This document shows, piece after piece, positions 1 through 8,867 of a stretch of DNA of 39,902 nucleotides. The stretch spans positions 1 through 39,902 of the forward strand of contig CACXFL010000103.1 in the NCBI GenBank assembly GCA_902766925.1, written 5' to 3'. How positions within the stretch are numbered: the first letter of the stretch is position 1; each line of letters starts with the position of its first letter. Position numbers and translations under genes: made by a program. The notes below the pieces were generated by a model. It made no database searches. It was not told the DNA's origin and worked only from the letters and a program-made list of their open reading frames with translations. The stretch is from an uncultured bacterium (GTDB lineage: Bacteria; Bdellovibrionota_B; Oligoflexia; Oligoflexales; CACXFL01).

Positions 1-1
1 T

Positions 2-727
2 ATTAGAAAAGAAGGAGGAGTAGCTAGAGCTTCTGATCCTCAAATGATTCTAGATATTAAAAAAGCAGTATCAATTCCTGTTATGGCTAAATGTAGAATT
101 GGTCATATTGTAGAAGCAAGAATCCTTGAGGCTTTGGAAGTAGATTTTGTAGATGAAAGTGAAGTTTTGACTCCTGCAGATGATGAAAACCATATAGATA
201 AAAATCAGTTTGATGTTCCTTTTGTTTGTGGATGTAGAAACCTTGGAGAAGCTCTGAGAAGAATTGGAGAAGGAGCTGCTATGATTAGAACCAAGGGAGA
301 GGCAGGAACTGGTAACATTGTAGAAGCTGTAAGACATTTAAGAGCTATGAAAAAACAAATGGCCATGGTTCAAGGTCTAGATGATGGAGAACTGATGCGA
401 GTAGCAAAAGAATTGGGTGCTCCATATAATTTAGTAAAAGAAGTTCATAAAACTGGAAAACTTCCTGTTCCTAATTTTGCTGCCGGAGGAGTCGCAACCC
501 CTGCTGATGCCTCGCTGTGTATGCATCTAGGAGCTGAATCCGTATTTGTAGGAAGTGGAATATTTATGTCTGATAATCCAGTAAAACGTGCAGCAGCTAT
601 AGTAAAAGCTGTTACTTATTGGAACGATTATAAAAAACTTGCTGAAATTAGCTCTGGTTTAGGAGAAGCAATGCGAGGACTTGAAATGAATCAAATAGAA
701 GAAAAACTAGCAGAACGAGGAAACTAG
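2..727 (+). CDS. pdxS: Pyridoxal 5'-phosphate synthase, synthase subunit PdxS (5' truncated)
   Basis: PdxS condenses ribose 5-phosphate, glyceraldehyde 3-phosphate and ammonia into pyridoxal 5'-phosphate in the cytoplasm. It works as a dodecamer decorated with the glutaminase PdxT. The frame is open from base 2, and 241 codons are visible. The family is about 290 residues, so roughly 50 N-terminal residues, including the catalytic Asp, lie beyond the window edge. Both substrate lysines are in view, in MAKCRIGH and in RTKGEAGTG. The phosphate-binding segments [13 protein letters not shown] and FVGSGIF are intact. The ATG at base 44 is an internal methionine and not the start. The stop lies 4 bp before pdxT, as in a typical pdxST operon. 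Confidence 0.96.
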   Translation: MRKEGGVARASDPQMILDIKKAVSIPVMAKCRIGHIVEARILEALEVDFVDESEVLTPADDENHIDKNQFDVPFVCGCRNLGEALRRIGEGAAMIRTKGEAGTGNIVEAVRHLRAMKKQMAMVQGLDDGELMRVAKELGAPYNLVKEVHKTGKLPVPNFAAGGVATPADASLCMHLGAESVFVGSGIFMSDNPVKRAAAIVKAVTYWNDYKKLAEISSGLGEAMRGLEMNQIEEKLAERGN

Positions 728-731
728 TCAG

Positions 732-1292
732 ATGAAAGTTGGAGTTCTTGCTTTTCAAGGTGGATATGCTGCTCATATCAGAATGCTTGATCTTGTAGGA
801 ATTGAATCTAGTGAAGTAAGGACTAGTAGGGATCTAGAGGATCTAGACGGTCTTATTCTTCCTGGAGGAGAAAGTTCTACTCAGTTAAAACTTCTTAGTT
901 ATTCTGGAATGAAAGAAGAGATTGTCTCTTTTATAAAAGATGGTTCTAAAAAAATCTTTGGAACTTGTGCAGGGCTTATACTACTTGCAACCAAGGTAGT
1001 TAGTCCTTCGCAAGAGAGTTTTTCTGTGTTAGATATCAGAGTAAAAAGAAACGGGTATGGCTCTCAGCTTCAATCTTTTGAAGCCCTAACAGATAAAGGA
1101 AGAGCTGCTACTTTTATTAGAGCTCCTAGGATTGAATGGGTTGATGAAACTAAATGTAGGGTAGTAGATACTTTAAATAAAGAACCTATTATGGTTTGTA
1201 AGGTAAATATTTTAGGAGCAACTTATCATCCAGAACTTGCTGGAGACAGTAAAATCTATGAAGACTTTTTCCTTGGTTTAAATCAACTTTAA
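732..1292 (+). CDS. pdxT: Pyridoxal 5'-phosphate synthase, glutaminase subunit PdxT
   Basis: PdxT is a class I glutamine amidotransferase that hydrolyses glutamine and channels ammonia into PdxS. Its 186 residues are close to the family norm (about 190-200). The oxyanion/substrate loop LPGGESST sits at residues 43-50. The nucleophile is Cys79 in FGTCAGLI. The catalytic His165 and Glu167 are in YHPELAGD. The ATG follows the pdxS stop by 4 bp and uses a GAGGA ribosome site lying inside the pdxS tail, so the two genes are likely translationally coupled. The pathway is the DXP-independent route to vitamin B6. Confidence 0.96.
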   Translation: MKVGVLAFQGGYAAHIRMLDLVGIESSEVRTSRDLEDLDGLILPGGESSTQLKLLSYSGMKEEIVSFIKDGSKKIFGTCAGLILLATKVVSPSQESFSVLDIRVKRNGYGSQLQSFEALTDKGRAATFIRAPRIEWVDETKCRVVDTLNKEPIMVCKVNILGATYHPELAGDSKIYEDFFLGLNQL

Positions 1293-1317
1293 TTTCGATG
1301 TAAGAAAGGAAACGCTC

Positions 1318-2706
1318 ATGTCAGAAACTGTTAAATATGATGTGGTGGTAATTGGTGGAGGTCCTGGGGGGCAGACCTTAGCTTTAAGAGGAGCGAAAGT
1401 TGGATTAAAGGTAGCTTTGGTAGAGGAGAAATATATTGGAGGAACCTGTTTGAATGAAGGGTGCATTCCCACAAAAACATTTGTAAGTTCTGTAAAATTA
1501 TATGAGAAGATTCAAAAAGCCTCTAGGTTTGGAGTAGGAGTTGATAAACCAAGTATAAATTGGAGTGAGATTCTTTCAAGAAAAAATCAGATAGTAAGTT
1601 CTCAAAGAAAAGCGGTAGCAAAATCTCTGGAAAATTCCGGGGTAGTTCTTTTCACCCCAGCAAGAGCAAAAATCATCTCAGCTCATGAAGTAGAGGTTTT
1701 TAGTATAGAAACCAAAGAAAAAAAGATTCTAACTACTTCTAATATTGTAATAGCTACAGGATCTAAAAATAAAGATATTCTTGGTGTAGATCATAAAGGA
1801 ATTTTAAATTCTACATCTATTCTTGATATCGGTAAAATTCCTAGTTCTCTTGCAATAATTGGAGGAGGAGTTATAGGGATAGAGTTTGCTTCTATTTTTG
1901 CAACTCTTGGAACCAGGGTTACGGTACTGGAACAAATGAGTAGAATACTTCCTCTGGAGGATGAAGAACTTTCTCGGGATCTAGCTAAACTTCTTACAAG
2001 AAAGAAAATAAAGTTTGAACTAGGAGTGAAGGTTAATTCCCTAAGATATAAAAACGAAGTGGATAGTTCCCCGGTTATTGTTACCTACTCGGATAAAAGT
2101 ATTGAGGTAGACAGGGTTCTTATAAGTGTAGGAAGAGCTCCTAATAGCAGGGATATCTGGGATAGTTCTGTAGGGATTGAGGTAGATGAAAGAGGTTTTA
2201 TTAAGGTAGATTCTAATTATCAAACGAGTAAAGAAAATATCTATGCTATAGGGGATGTGATAAACACCGTATCTTTAGCACATGTAGCAAGTATGGAGGC
2301 TCGTTTTGTATTGGATCATATCCTTGGTAAAAAACCTTCGAAGATTAATTATACCCATGTACCTTCTTGTGTATATACTTCTCCGGAACTTGCGAGTGTG
2401 GGAGAAACTGAAGAATCTTTGAAGAAAAAAGAAGTTTTGTATAAAACAGTGAAGTATCCTCTTTCCTCCTGTATTAAATCCACTATAGAAGGGGAAAGAG
2501 ATGGGTATATTAAAATTATCTATACCCCAGAAACTCATCAGGTACTAGGGATTCATATTCTAGGAACTGGTGCTACAGAGATGATTTCAGATGCTTCTGT
2601 ATCTATATCTTCAGGTATGAATCTAGAGTCTTTAAGTTGGTGTATACGCCCTCATCCTACTGTGGGAGAAGCTCTGGGAGAAGCTTTAGAGATGGGAGCT
2701 AACTAA
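1318..2706 (+). CDS. lpdA: Dihydrolipoyl dehydrogenase (E3)
   Basis: This FAD-dependent disulfide oxidoreductase reoxidises dihydrolipoyl groups of 2-oxoacid dehydrogenase complexes or the glycine cleavage system, using NAD+. Its 462 residues match the family. Visible are the FAD dinucleotide fold GGGPGG (13-18), the redox-active pair Cys44/Cys49 in GGTCLNEGCIPTK, a second NAD-binding fold IIGGGVIGIEFAS (about 180-192) and the C-terminal catalytic pair His446/Glu451 in HPTVGE. An AAAGGA site lies 7 nt before the ATG. It starts 25 bp after pdxT on the same strand and may be co-transcribed. No E1 or E2 gene is adjacent, so its partner complex is not shown here. Confidence 0.93.
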   Translation: MSETVKYDVVVIGGGPGGQTLALRGAKVGLKVALVEEKYIGGTCLNEGCIPTKTFVSSVKLYEKIQKASRFGVGVDKPSINWSEILSRKNQIVSSQRKAVAKSLENSGVVLFTPARAKIISAHEVEVFSIETKEKKILTTSNIVIATGSKNKDILGVDHKGILNSTSILDIGKIPSSLAIIGGGVIGIEFASIFATLGTRVTVLEQMSRILPLEDEELSRDLAKLLTRKKIKFELGVKVNSLRYKNEVDSSPVIVTYSDKSIEVDRVLISVGRAPNSRDIWDSSVGIEVDERGFIKVDSNYQTSKENIYAIGDVINTVSLAHVASMEARFVLDHILGKKPSKINYTHVPSCVYTSPELASVGETEESLKKKEVLYKTVKYPLSSCIKSTIEGERDGYIKIIYTPETHQVLGIHILGTGATEMISDASVSISSGMNLESLSWCIRPHPTVGEALGEALEMGAN

Positions 2707-2899
2707 AAAAAAATATGTGGATAAATTTAAATTGCCTAACTTCCACTCAATCTAGATTTTTTAAATCTTTCTAATAATCACCTAATTTATAGGCAATGAT
2801 TCCTTCTGATATTTTTTTTATTTATTAGTTTTATTTTAGGCTTCTATAGTGTTTATAATTGGGGTAATGAAATACTTACAAGCAGTGTAGGAGCGGATA

Positions 2900-4378
2900 A
2901 TGATTAGAGTAAAACTTCAGACGGTATTATTAATGCCGGTGTTGTTTTTGTGTACGGGATATTTATACGCAGCAAATTTTTCAAAGGAATGTGAGTATCT
3001 ATTTAAATTTAAAATATTTAATACTACAGAACCTTCTTTTCAAACTAGTCTTCAACAAGTAACGGATCTTCGTGGGTATACGAGGATGTTTAAAGAGGGT
3101 ATCAAAAGGGTTCATGAAGATAGACAAATACTTATGAAGTATTTTAGCGATAATCGCAACTCTTTAACTAAAGAGGAAATACATGTGATCTATAAAATGC
3201 TTAGTCTTTTGAATTATCAATTAATTCCTATTTCACTTAGACTACCTTCTATACCAATGGAAGCTTTGGGGAAGATAGCTTGGGTTAGACAGGAAGTAGA
3301 TAATAGAGCAAAGGATACTTATGCATGGGATATAAAATATTTATGGGAAAGGTTTTCTTCGGTATATGCACAGTTATCTGAACTAAAAGGAACTACCCAT
3401 TTTACAAAGAAAGATAAGATAAAACCTAGTAAGAAGCGCAGTAACAGAAAAGAGGGTATCAATACTAGACAACCAGTTGTTACAACTAGTATTGGAGGTC
3501 ATAAAGGAGAATCAAGTATATATGGAGGAAGGTTTTCTCTAGTGGCTGTTTGGACTCATGTTATAGAATATACTGACAATATTTTTTTAGAATTAGTTAA
3601 AGATATCTACTTAAAATATCCAGGGCTTTCAAAAATTATTCCAGATTTTGAATCTGTGTATATTTATCAACAAACTGATCTTCTACCATTAGGTATTATA
3701 AAAAAATATCTTATTCCGTATATTCGTTCTGGTGTAGGAGCGATGGTAGATAAAATGAATATCTCAGAGTATGTTGAGTTTTTAGAGGTAGTGTTAGGAA
3801 AGAAAATTCTTGAAGAGTTTTTAATGCCGGAAGAAGCTTCTCTGGTAGATCCTAGAATTTATTTTATTACAAGTTTTAATGGTGAGTATGATAGAAATAT
3901 TAAACCATTAAACGATAGAATTTTAGAAGAAGCTCGTGATCTTCAATTGGATAGTTTTTCTGATGTGAAAGTTGCAATAGGGTTATTAGACGTAGTAGAT
4001 GAAATTGTTGAGAAATTAAAACTTCCTAAAGAAATTAATCAGGATCTATTGTCTTTAATTTTAGCTATAGATATATGGCAGATGAAAACTGGGGGTAATC
4101 CTTGGGAAATTGTAAATGAAATATATGAGGAGTTTTTTAAACTTGATAGTTTTAGTAGAGCTTATTTTATTAACTATCTTTTAAAATCGTACCAAGAAAA
4201 AGATAAGATTAAGATGTTAGAAGTTTTTTCTAAAAGGGTACTTGTAGATGGCAGGGATAAAATTAATCGAAGAATGGTTGAGAAGTTGATACTTCCTGTA
4301 CTTAAATCTTATGATAACCAAGATACTATACCAAAAGGGGAATCGGGCTACAGAGTGGATGAAGAGGATGATATGTAG
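2900..4378 (+). CDS. Unrecognised exported protein, 492 aa
   Basis: I do not recognise a family. The first ~25 residues (basic start, then LQTVLLMPVLFLCTGYLYAA) look like a Sec signal peptide with cleavage after the Ala pair, so the product is probably periplasmic or secreted. The rest is mostly helical in character with no further membrane segment. A lysine/arginine-rich linker at about residues 168-188 divides it into two parts, and the C-terminus is acidic (DEEDDM). TAGGAG lies about 6 nt before the ATG and fixes the start. The 193-bp gap upstream contains an 8-bp inverted repeat, ATTGCCTA (2731-2738) with TAGGCAAT (2790-2797), followed by a T-run. This could be a weak terminator for lpdA. 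Confidence 0.85.
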   Translation: MIRVKLQTVLLMPVLFLCTGYLYAANFSKECEYLFKFKIFNTTEPSFQTSLQQVTDLRGYTRMFKEGIKRVHEDRQILMKYFSDNRNSLTKEEIHVIYKMLSLLNYQLIPISLRLPSIPMEALGKIAWVRQEVDNRAKDTYAWDIKYLWERFSSVYAQLSELKGTTHFTKKDKIKPSKKRSNRKEGINTRQPVVTTSIGGHKGESSIYGGRFSLVAVWTHVIEYTDNIFLELVKDIYLKYPGLSKIIPDFESVYIYQQTDLLPLGIIKKYLIPYIRSGVGAMVDKMNISEYVEFLEVVLGKKILEEFLMPEEASLVDPRIYFITSFNGEYDRNIKPLNDRILEEARDLQLDSFSDVKVAIGLLDVVDEIVEKLKLPKEINQDLLSLILAIDIWQMKTGGNPWEIVNEIYEEFFKLDSFSRAYFINYLLKSYQEKDKIKMLEVFSKRVLVDGRDKINRRMVEKLILPVLKSYDNQDTIPKGESGYRVDEEDDM

Positions 4379-4899
4379 TTTTGGGTTGAGGTATATCTTT
4401 TAAATCTTTTCTGATAGTACTTTGGGGGGTCTAAGAAAATCTTCTGGTATGATAGAGTAAAATAGTTAAAAATAAGTAGTTATTCTTATACTAGGAATAT
4501 CATCTAGTTGTGCTGTAGGTGAAATGTAACAAAAATTTTTTAAATATAACAAAAAAATGTTATATTTAAAAAATGTAAGTTAAATTATGGAATATACTAT
4601 ACTTTATTAAAAAATATATAGATAACAAGGCTTATCGTAACGATTACAGGAGAAAGTAAAGAAAAAACTATCACTACAGCTCTTTGGAGGGGGATTATTA
4701 TAAAGGGTCTCTTTTAGAGAACGATGTTTTATTTTTGAAACCCACTTCTAAAACGAGTTAGAATCTAATTTATAAATGGTTGTTTTATAGGCAAATATTA
4801 GGTAAAATTACTCTACTATAAACTATTTGATTCACAGCGATTTTGATTGTATCTATAGTACTTCTGGTTAGATTTTTAATTCAAATAGAAAGAGTGAGT
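4379..4899. other. 521-bp non-coding stretch before dapF
   Basis: I see no convincing gene here. The stretch holds a 17-bp AT hairpin (4535-4574, listed separately) and an 11-nt palindrome ATCGTAACGAT (4634-4644). It also holds a small possible stem, TCTCT-TTT-AGAGA (4708-4720), flanked by GGGT (4705-4708) and ACCC (4740-4743). A purine-rich AGGAGAAAG near 4649 looks like a ribosome site but no sensible frame follows. The promoter of dapF should lie in the last 200 bp, but no clear -35/-10 pair stands out. I found no match to a riboswitch that I know. Confidence 0.6.
4535..4574. repeat. 17-bp perfect hairpin, AT-rich
   Basis: The left arm at 4535-4551 and the right arm at 4558-4574 are exact complements across a loop of six A. 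Only one of the 17 pairs is G-C. There is no T-run behind the right arm on the plus strand, and it lies 157 bp past the stop of the preceding gene. It is therefore not a standard intrinsic terminator. It could be a cruciform or a protein-binding dyad, or a degenerate bidirectional terminator. Confidence 0.8.
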
Positions 4900-5760
4900 A
4901 TGATACTTAATTTTACTAAAATGCATGGAATAGGAAATGATTATATTTATGTTAACTGTCTGGATCAAAAACTTCAGAATCCTTCAGTACTTGCTAAGAA
5001 ATTATCTGATAGACATTTTGGAATAGGTTCAGACGGGTTGGTTCTGATTGAACCAAGTAGTCGGGCTGATTTTACAATGAGTATGTATAACAGCGATGGA
5101 TCTCAAGCTGAGATGTGTGGTAATGCTATTAGATGTGTTGCCTCATACGTTTATGAAAATAACCTCATTAAAAAAGAAGATAAGCTCTCCTTGGATATAG
5201 AAACTCTAGCAGGGATAAAAAAAATTAAGTTAAATTTGGAGAATGGACGTTTGTCTACTATCAGAGTAGATATGGGAGAACCAATACTAGAGGGGATAAA
5301 AATTCCAGTAAATATTGATAAACCTCAGGTTGTAGGAGAGCTTGTAAATATTGAAGGAACTTCCTATAGAATTAGTTGTGTATCTATGGGAAATCCTCAT
5401 ACCGTAATTTATGTAGATCAAGATGTTAAAACCTTAGATATTGAAACCATGGGAAGAAAAATAGAAAACTTTACTTCTCTTTTTCCAAGAAAAACTAATG
5501 TAGAGTTTGTAAGAGTAATTGATAAATCTAACGTATCTATGAGAGTTTGGGAACGAGGAGCTGGAGAAACTTTGGCTTGTGGAACTGGAGCTTGTGCAGT
5601 AACTGTAGCTTCAGCTCTTAACGGTTTTACTGATAGAGATTCTTCGGTAAAGGTTCATCTTACAGGAGGAGATCTAGAGGTTTTATGGAGTAAAGAAGAT
5701 AATCATGTATATATGTCTGGAACTGCTACCAAAGTATTTGAAGGAAGAGTTGAGGTTTAA
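4900..5760 (+). CDS. dapF: Diaminopimelate epimerase
   Basis: DapF interconverts LL- and meso-diaminopimelate in the cytoplasm, supplying lysine and the meso-DAP of peptidoglycan. I start it at ATG 4900, preceded by a GAAAGAG purine run and giving MILNFTKMHGIGNDY, the normal family N-terminus (286 aa). The frame stays open upstream to a TTG at 4843, but those 19 residues are not family-like. The two active-site cysteines are Cys73 in SQAEMCGNAIRC and Cys227 in ETLACGTGACA. It appears to stand alone, with no other lysine-pathway gene nearby. Confidence 0.95.
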   Translation: MILNFTKMHGIGNDYIYVNCLDQKLQNPSVLAKKLSDRHFGIGSDGLVLIEPSSRADFTMSMYNSDGSQAEMCGNAIRCVASYVYENNLIKKEDKLSLDIETLAGIKKIKLNLENGRLSTIRVDMGEPILEGIKIPVNIDKPQVVGELVNIEGTSYRISCVSMGNPHTVIYVDQDVKTLDIETMGRKIENFTSLFPRKTNVEFVRVIDKSNVSMRVWERGAGETLACGTGACAVTVASALNGFTDRDSSVKVHLTGGDLEVLWSKEDNHVYMSGTATKVFEGRVEV

Positions 5761-5827
5761 GGTAGAGGTAGGTAGATAAGCTAAGAACTTGGATCTGATT
5801 GTAGTGTGCTAGAGAAGAGGTGTGCGA

Positions 5828-7027
5828 ATGAAAATGTTATTTTTTATGTATATGCTTGGTTGTTCTGTTAACTGTTATCTGTTTTTTCATTATGTTCTCT
5901 ACTCTAAAGGATCAAAACTTACAAAAACTCTTATCACTTTGTTTTTACTCGTAGTAGCAGGAGTTCCGCCTCTGCTTTCAGCGTATTTTGAAGGGGCAGT
6001 TCCTGGAGTTGAAACCTTCTATGATTGGATGAGCTCTGGGTATTTATTTGGTATTAATGGTTTCTCTATATATTCCGCAGGACTTTATTTTTGTTACATA
6101 GGATGCTTTTTTCTTGCTATTATTACAGCTACTTTTGATATAATCCAGTTGTTTTTTCTTGTGGTTTTTAAGCTACGTTTTAACGGTAGACAACGTCGTC
6201 GTTTGAGAAGAGTGTTTATAGTTGTTACCCTTTGTATAAACGTTTCAGCTTTATATCAAGGGATAAAAATTCCTGAAGTAGAAGAGGTGACTATAAGCTC
6301 TTCTAAAATAAAAGAAGAGTTAACCCTCGTGGTTCTTGCAGATCTTCATATCACTAGACATAGTTCAAAAGAAAGACTTGCAAAGATTGTTCAAAAAGCT
6401 AATGCATTAAATCCTGATATTGTAATTTTAGATGGAGATATAATAGATGATTATATAGATATGGTAGAGAAAAAATCAGGGGCAAGTTTTGAGTTAAAAA
6501 ATCTTAAATCAAAATATGGAATGTATTTTGTAATGGGAAATCATGAGTATCTTTATGATAGAAATGGAGATATAGTTGAAGCTATAAAAAGTTATGGAGC
6601 TAGAGTATTTATAAATGAAGGAGATCATGTAGCTGGGGTATATTTTGGAGGGATTTGTGATATTACAAACTTTAAAAGACATGTACGTAAACATCTATCT
6701 AAAGCAACCCCAGATCTTATTCCAGATGTAGATACAGCTATGGCAGGAGCCTTGCCAGATGACTATAAAATCCTTCTGTCTCATACTCCAGCCCAGATTG
6801 GAGAAAACGATATAAATCTTGTAATTTCAGGTCATACTCATGGTGGACAACTTTTCCCACTGCATCTTATCATTAAATACAGTAACCATGGATATATTGG
6901 TGGACTTTATAATGTAGATGAAGATAAAAATGTATATGTCTCTGAAGGAACAGCTCAATGGGGACCTGCAATGAGACTTCTGTCACATACAGAGATTTCA
7001 AAAATTGTTCTAAAACCTAAAAATTAG
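5828..7027 (+). CDS. Membrane-anchored metallophosphoesterase (YkuE/YaeI-like)
   Basis: This is a calcineurin-like phosphoesterase with an N-terminal membrane domain. At least four hydrophobic segments occupy about residues 3-145, followed by a soluble catalytic domain. The metal ligands are in order: D-L-H at 172-174, DGDIIDD (202-208), GNHE (237-240), H319 and GHTHGG (335-340). That is a full set. Relatives hydrolyse phosphodiester or lipid-linked phosphate substrates such as UDP-diacylglucosamine, but the substrate here is unknown. AGAGG at 5816-5820 sits 7 nt before ATG 5828. An in-frame GTG at 5822 is too close to that site. The gene converges on the next one with only 9 bp between stops. 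Confidence 0.88.
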   Translation: MKMLFFMYMLGCSVNCYLFFHYVLYSKGSKLTKTLITLFLLVVAGVPPLLSAYFEGAVPGVETFYDWMSSGYLFGINGFSIYSAGLYFCYIGCFFLAIITATFDIIQLFFLVVFKLRFNGRQRRRLRRVFIVVTLCINVSALYQGIKIPEVEEVTISSSKIKEELTLVVLADLHITRHSSKERLAKIVQKANALNPDIVILDGDIIDDYIDMVEKKSGASFELKNLKSKYGMYFVMGNHEYLYDRNGDIVEAIKSYGARVFINEGDHVAGVYFGGICDITNFKRHVRKHLSKATPDLIPDVDTAMAGALPDDYKILLSHTPAQIGENDINLVISGHTHGGQLFPLHLIIKYSNHGYIGGLYNVDEDKNVYVSEGTAQWGPAMRLLSHTEISKIVLKPKN

Positions 7028-7036
7028 AGTAGTTAA

Positions 7037-8719
7037 CTAGTTCCAAAAACTAGGATAGAATGAATCAAGCTTTATACCGTTTTTTAGATACAGTACCCTA
7101 TCCATAAAAAATAACGGTATAGAACAATTTACACCACTTACAAGGTTTACGATTCTAGCGTAGATCAAATGCTTTTTCGTTTGATCTTCTTCCTTAAGAT
7201 ATGAATCAATAAGTGAATCTATTTCACGGGATCTAAGTCCGAAGATGTTTTGTCCACTGTAACCTGAATCGAAAGTAGGAATCTCTTTAGAATAGAGTAT
7301 CCCTCGAGGTGGAAAATCTATTGGTAGTTCCCAGGAAAGAAGTAGTAGATCTTGGAAAGAAGATTTTTGAATAACTTTTTTATACTCCTTTAGGGTCAAA
7401 GGTATAGGATTTAATTTAATTCCTACTTTTTTAAGATCTTCCTTTAATGAAGATACTACCGTTCTTCTAAATTCGTTATTTAAATAATGAATACTGATTT
7501 CAAGAGGATCTTGGGTATCTTTTTTAACCCGGTATGACGAAGAAGGATCTACCACGTAACCAAGCTCTTCTAGAAGTGAGGAGGCTCTTTTGGGATCTAG
7601 GTTATATTTTTTATTAAAAGGGTAAAAACTAGGATCCCGTGGGTTAACAAAACTTGTAGCTACCGCTAGTCCTAACTTTGAAGCAATTTTTGTTTTATCT
7701 ATAGCTAAGCTTAGAGCTTCTCTCATAAGAGGAGAAGTAAACATAGAGTTTTGCATGTTGAAAGCTATATTTTCATATATTGGGGTAGTATTTTTTATAA
7801 ACCTATATCCAGATACAGGAAGAGAGCCAGGATATATAAGATAAGGATTTAGATGATAGAAAATATCAAAAGATCCTTTAAGTGAGGCGTAGGAGAGTTC
7901 TTCGGGTTTTATATTAAACAGGGATATTTTTTTATACTGGGTGAAAAACTCATTTTTTAAAAGAGATTCTAGATGAATATTTGATACTAAGGTATGTTGA
8001 TCTTTAAAGTAAAAAGCTCCGTTATACAATGCTTTATCATTATAAGTATTATAGTATGAGGAGTTCTTTTTATACGTAGATATTTTTTTTAAAGACTCTT
8101 CCCAAATAGGCTTTTCAATACGGGACGAAACTATATAAAATCCTTCTATTTTATAAAAATCAGGATGTGGACCTAGGAATATAATATCAAAAGTTTTATC
8201 ATCCTTAATATTTATGGATTCAATATATTCTAGAGGATGATAGATTTTAGTTTGACTATAATTTGTTTTAAGTATCTGCCAGGATAGTTTTATATCTGAA
8301 CTTGTAACTTTAGATCCATCAGCCCAATACCAATCTTTTAGTTTCCAGTGAGTTATAGTTTTAGTTTTTGAAGATTCTTTTTTTATAGTATAGGTAGGAA
8401 AAGATTCACACATTCTACACCTGTATGACCAGGAAGGAGAGATATCTATTAGAGGAGTAAAAATTAAGTTTTTTAAAACTATATCCTCTTCAGTATCGGT
8501 AAACAACGGATGAATACGCCAGTAATTTCCAGTGTAAGAATCTGAAGCAAGAGTGAGAGTAGAAGAGGATTTTGGTTGAGGTTGGACTTGAGATACTGAT
8601 TGGAGTTGAGATTGAGTTTTAAGCTGAGTTTTTGAGGCCTCTTCTGATAAAAGATACGAATGATCAGTTAGTAGAGAAAATAATAACAGTATAAAAATAG
8701 TAGATAGTAGTTTTTTCAT
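7037..8719 (-). CDS. ABC transporter substrate-binding protein, family 5 (peptide/oligopeptide type)
   Basis: This is a periplasmic solute-binding protein of the DppA/OppA family, 560 aa. A signal peptide (MKKLLSTIFILLLFSLL, residues 1-~22) is followed by a Gln/Ser/Lys-rich linker (about 30-53). The SBP5 fold follows, with recognisable stretches WKLKDWYWADGSKVTSSDI and MREALSLAIDKTKIASKLG. No lipobox Cys is present, so it is probably soluble. No permease or ATPase gene lies beside it, so it would have to work with a distant transporter or act as a stand-alone receptor. The ribosome site is poor: the only AGGAA lies about 20 nt before the ATG, inside the palindrome at 8730-8743. Confidence 0.86.
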   Translation of the reverse strand: MKKLLSTIFILLLFSLLTDHSYLLSEEASKTQLKTQSQLQSVSQVQPQPKSSSTLTLASDSYTGNYWRIHPLFTDTEEDIVLKNLIFTPLIDISPSWSYRCRMCESFPTYTIKKESSKTKTITHWKLKDWYWADGSKVTSSDIKLSWQILKTNYSQTKIYHPLEYIESINIKDDKTFDIIFLGPHPDFYKIEGFYIVSSRIEKPIWEESLKKISTYKKNSSYYNTYNDKALYNGAFYFKDQHTLVSNIHLESLLKNEFFTQYKKISLFNIKPEELSYASLKGSFDIFYHLNPYLIYPGSLPVSGYRFIKNTTPIYENIAFNMQNSMFTSPLMREALSLAIDKTKIASKLGLAVATSFVNPRDPSFYPFNKKYNLDPKRASSLLEELGYVVDPSSSYRVKKDTQDPLEISIHYLNNEFRRTVVSSLKEDLKKVGIKLNPIPLTLKEYKKVIQKSSFQDLLLLSWELPIDFPPRGILYSKEIPTFDSGYSGQNIFGLRSREIDSLIDSYLKEEDQTKKHLIYARIVNLVSGVNCSIPLFFMDRVLYLKNGIKLDSFYPSFWN

Positions 8720-8729
8720 AATATAAAAC

Positions 8730-8743
8730 GGAATAATTATTCC
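8730..8743. promoter_or_regulatory. 14-bp perfect palindrome upstream of the substrate-binding protein
   Basis: GGAATAATTATTCC is its own reverse complement and ends 11 nt before the minus-strand ATG at 8719. It contains the only purine-rich candidate ribosome site. It could be an operator or an mRNA structure limiting translation. The function is inferred from position only. Confidence 0.45.
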
Positions 8744-8772
8744 TGGTGTTTTTTAGTTATTAAACATGGGTA

Positions 8773-8789
8773 GTGGAAATTTATTCCAC
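8773..8789. repeat. Short hairpin in the intergenic region
   Basis: GTGGAA and TTCCAC pair across a 5-nt AT loop, between the stop of the 8868-10199 gene and the start of the 7037-8719 gene (both minus strand). There is no clear T-run, so it is a weak candidate for an attenuator or 3'-end stem. Confidence 0.4.
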
Positions 8790-8867
8790 AACACTACTTA
8801 CTTTAGAATATGTATCATAAATTAGATTATTCAGCACGAGTTTTTAAGGGATAAATTATTCTATAGA

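Noticed and set aside
4621-4760. Lysine riboswitch or other known riboswitch upstream of dapF
   Set aside because: Only short stems are present; I could not find the conserved junction sequences of the lysine aptamer or another aptamer I know.
4843-4899. TTG start for dapF
   Set aside because: The added residues are not family-like, and ATG 4900 gives the normal DapF N-terminus.
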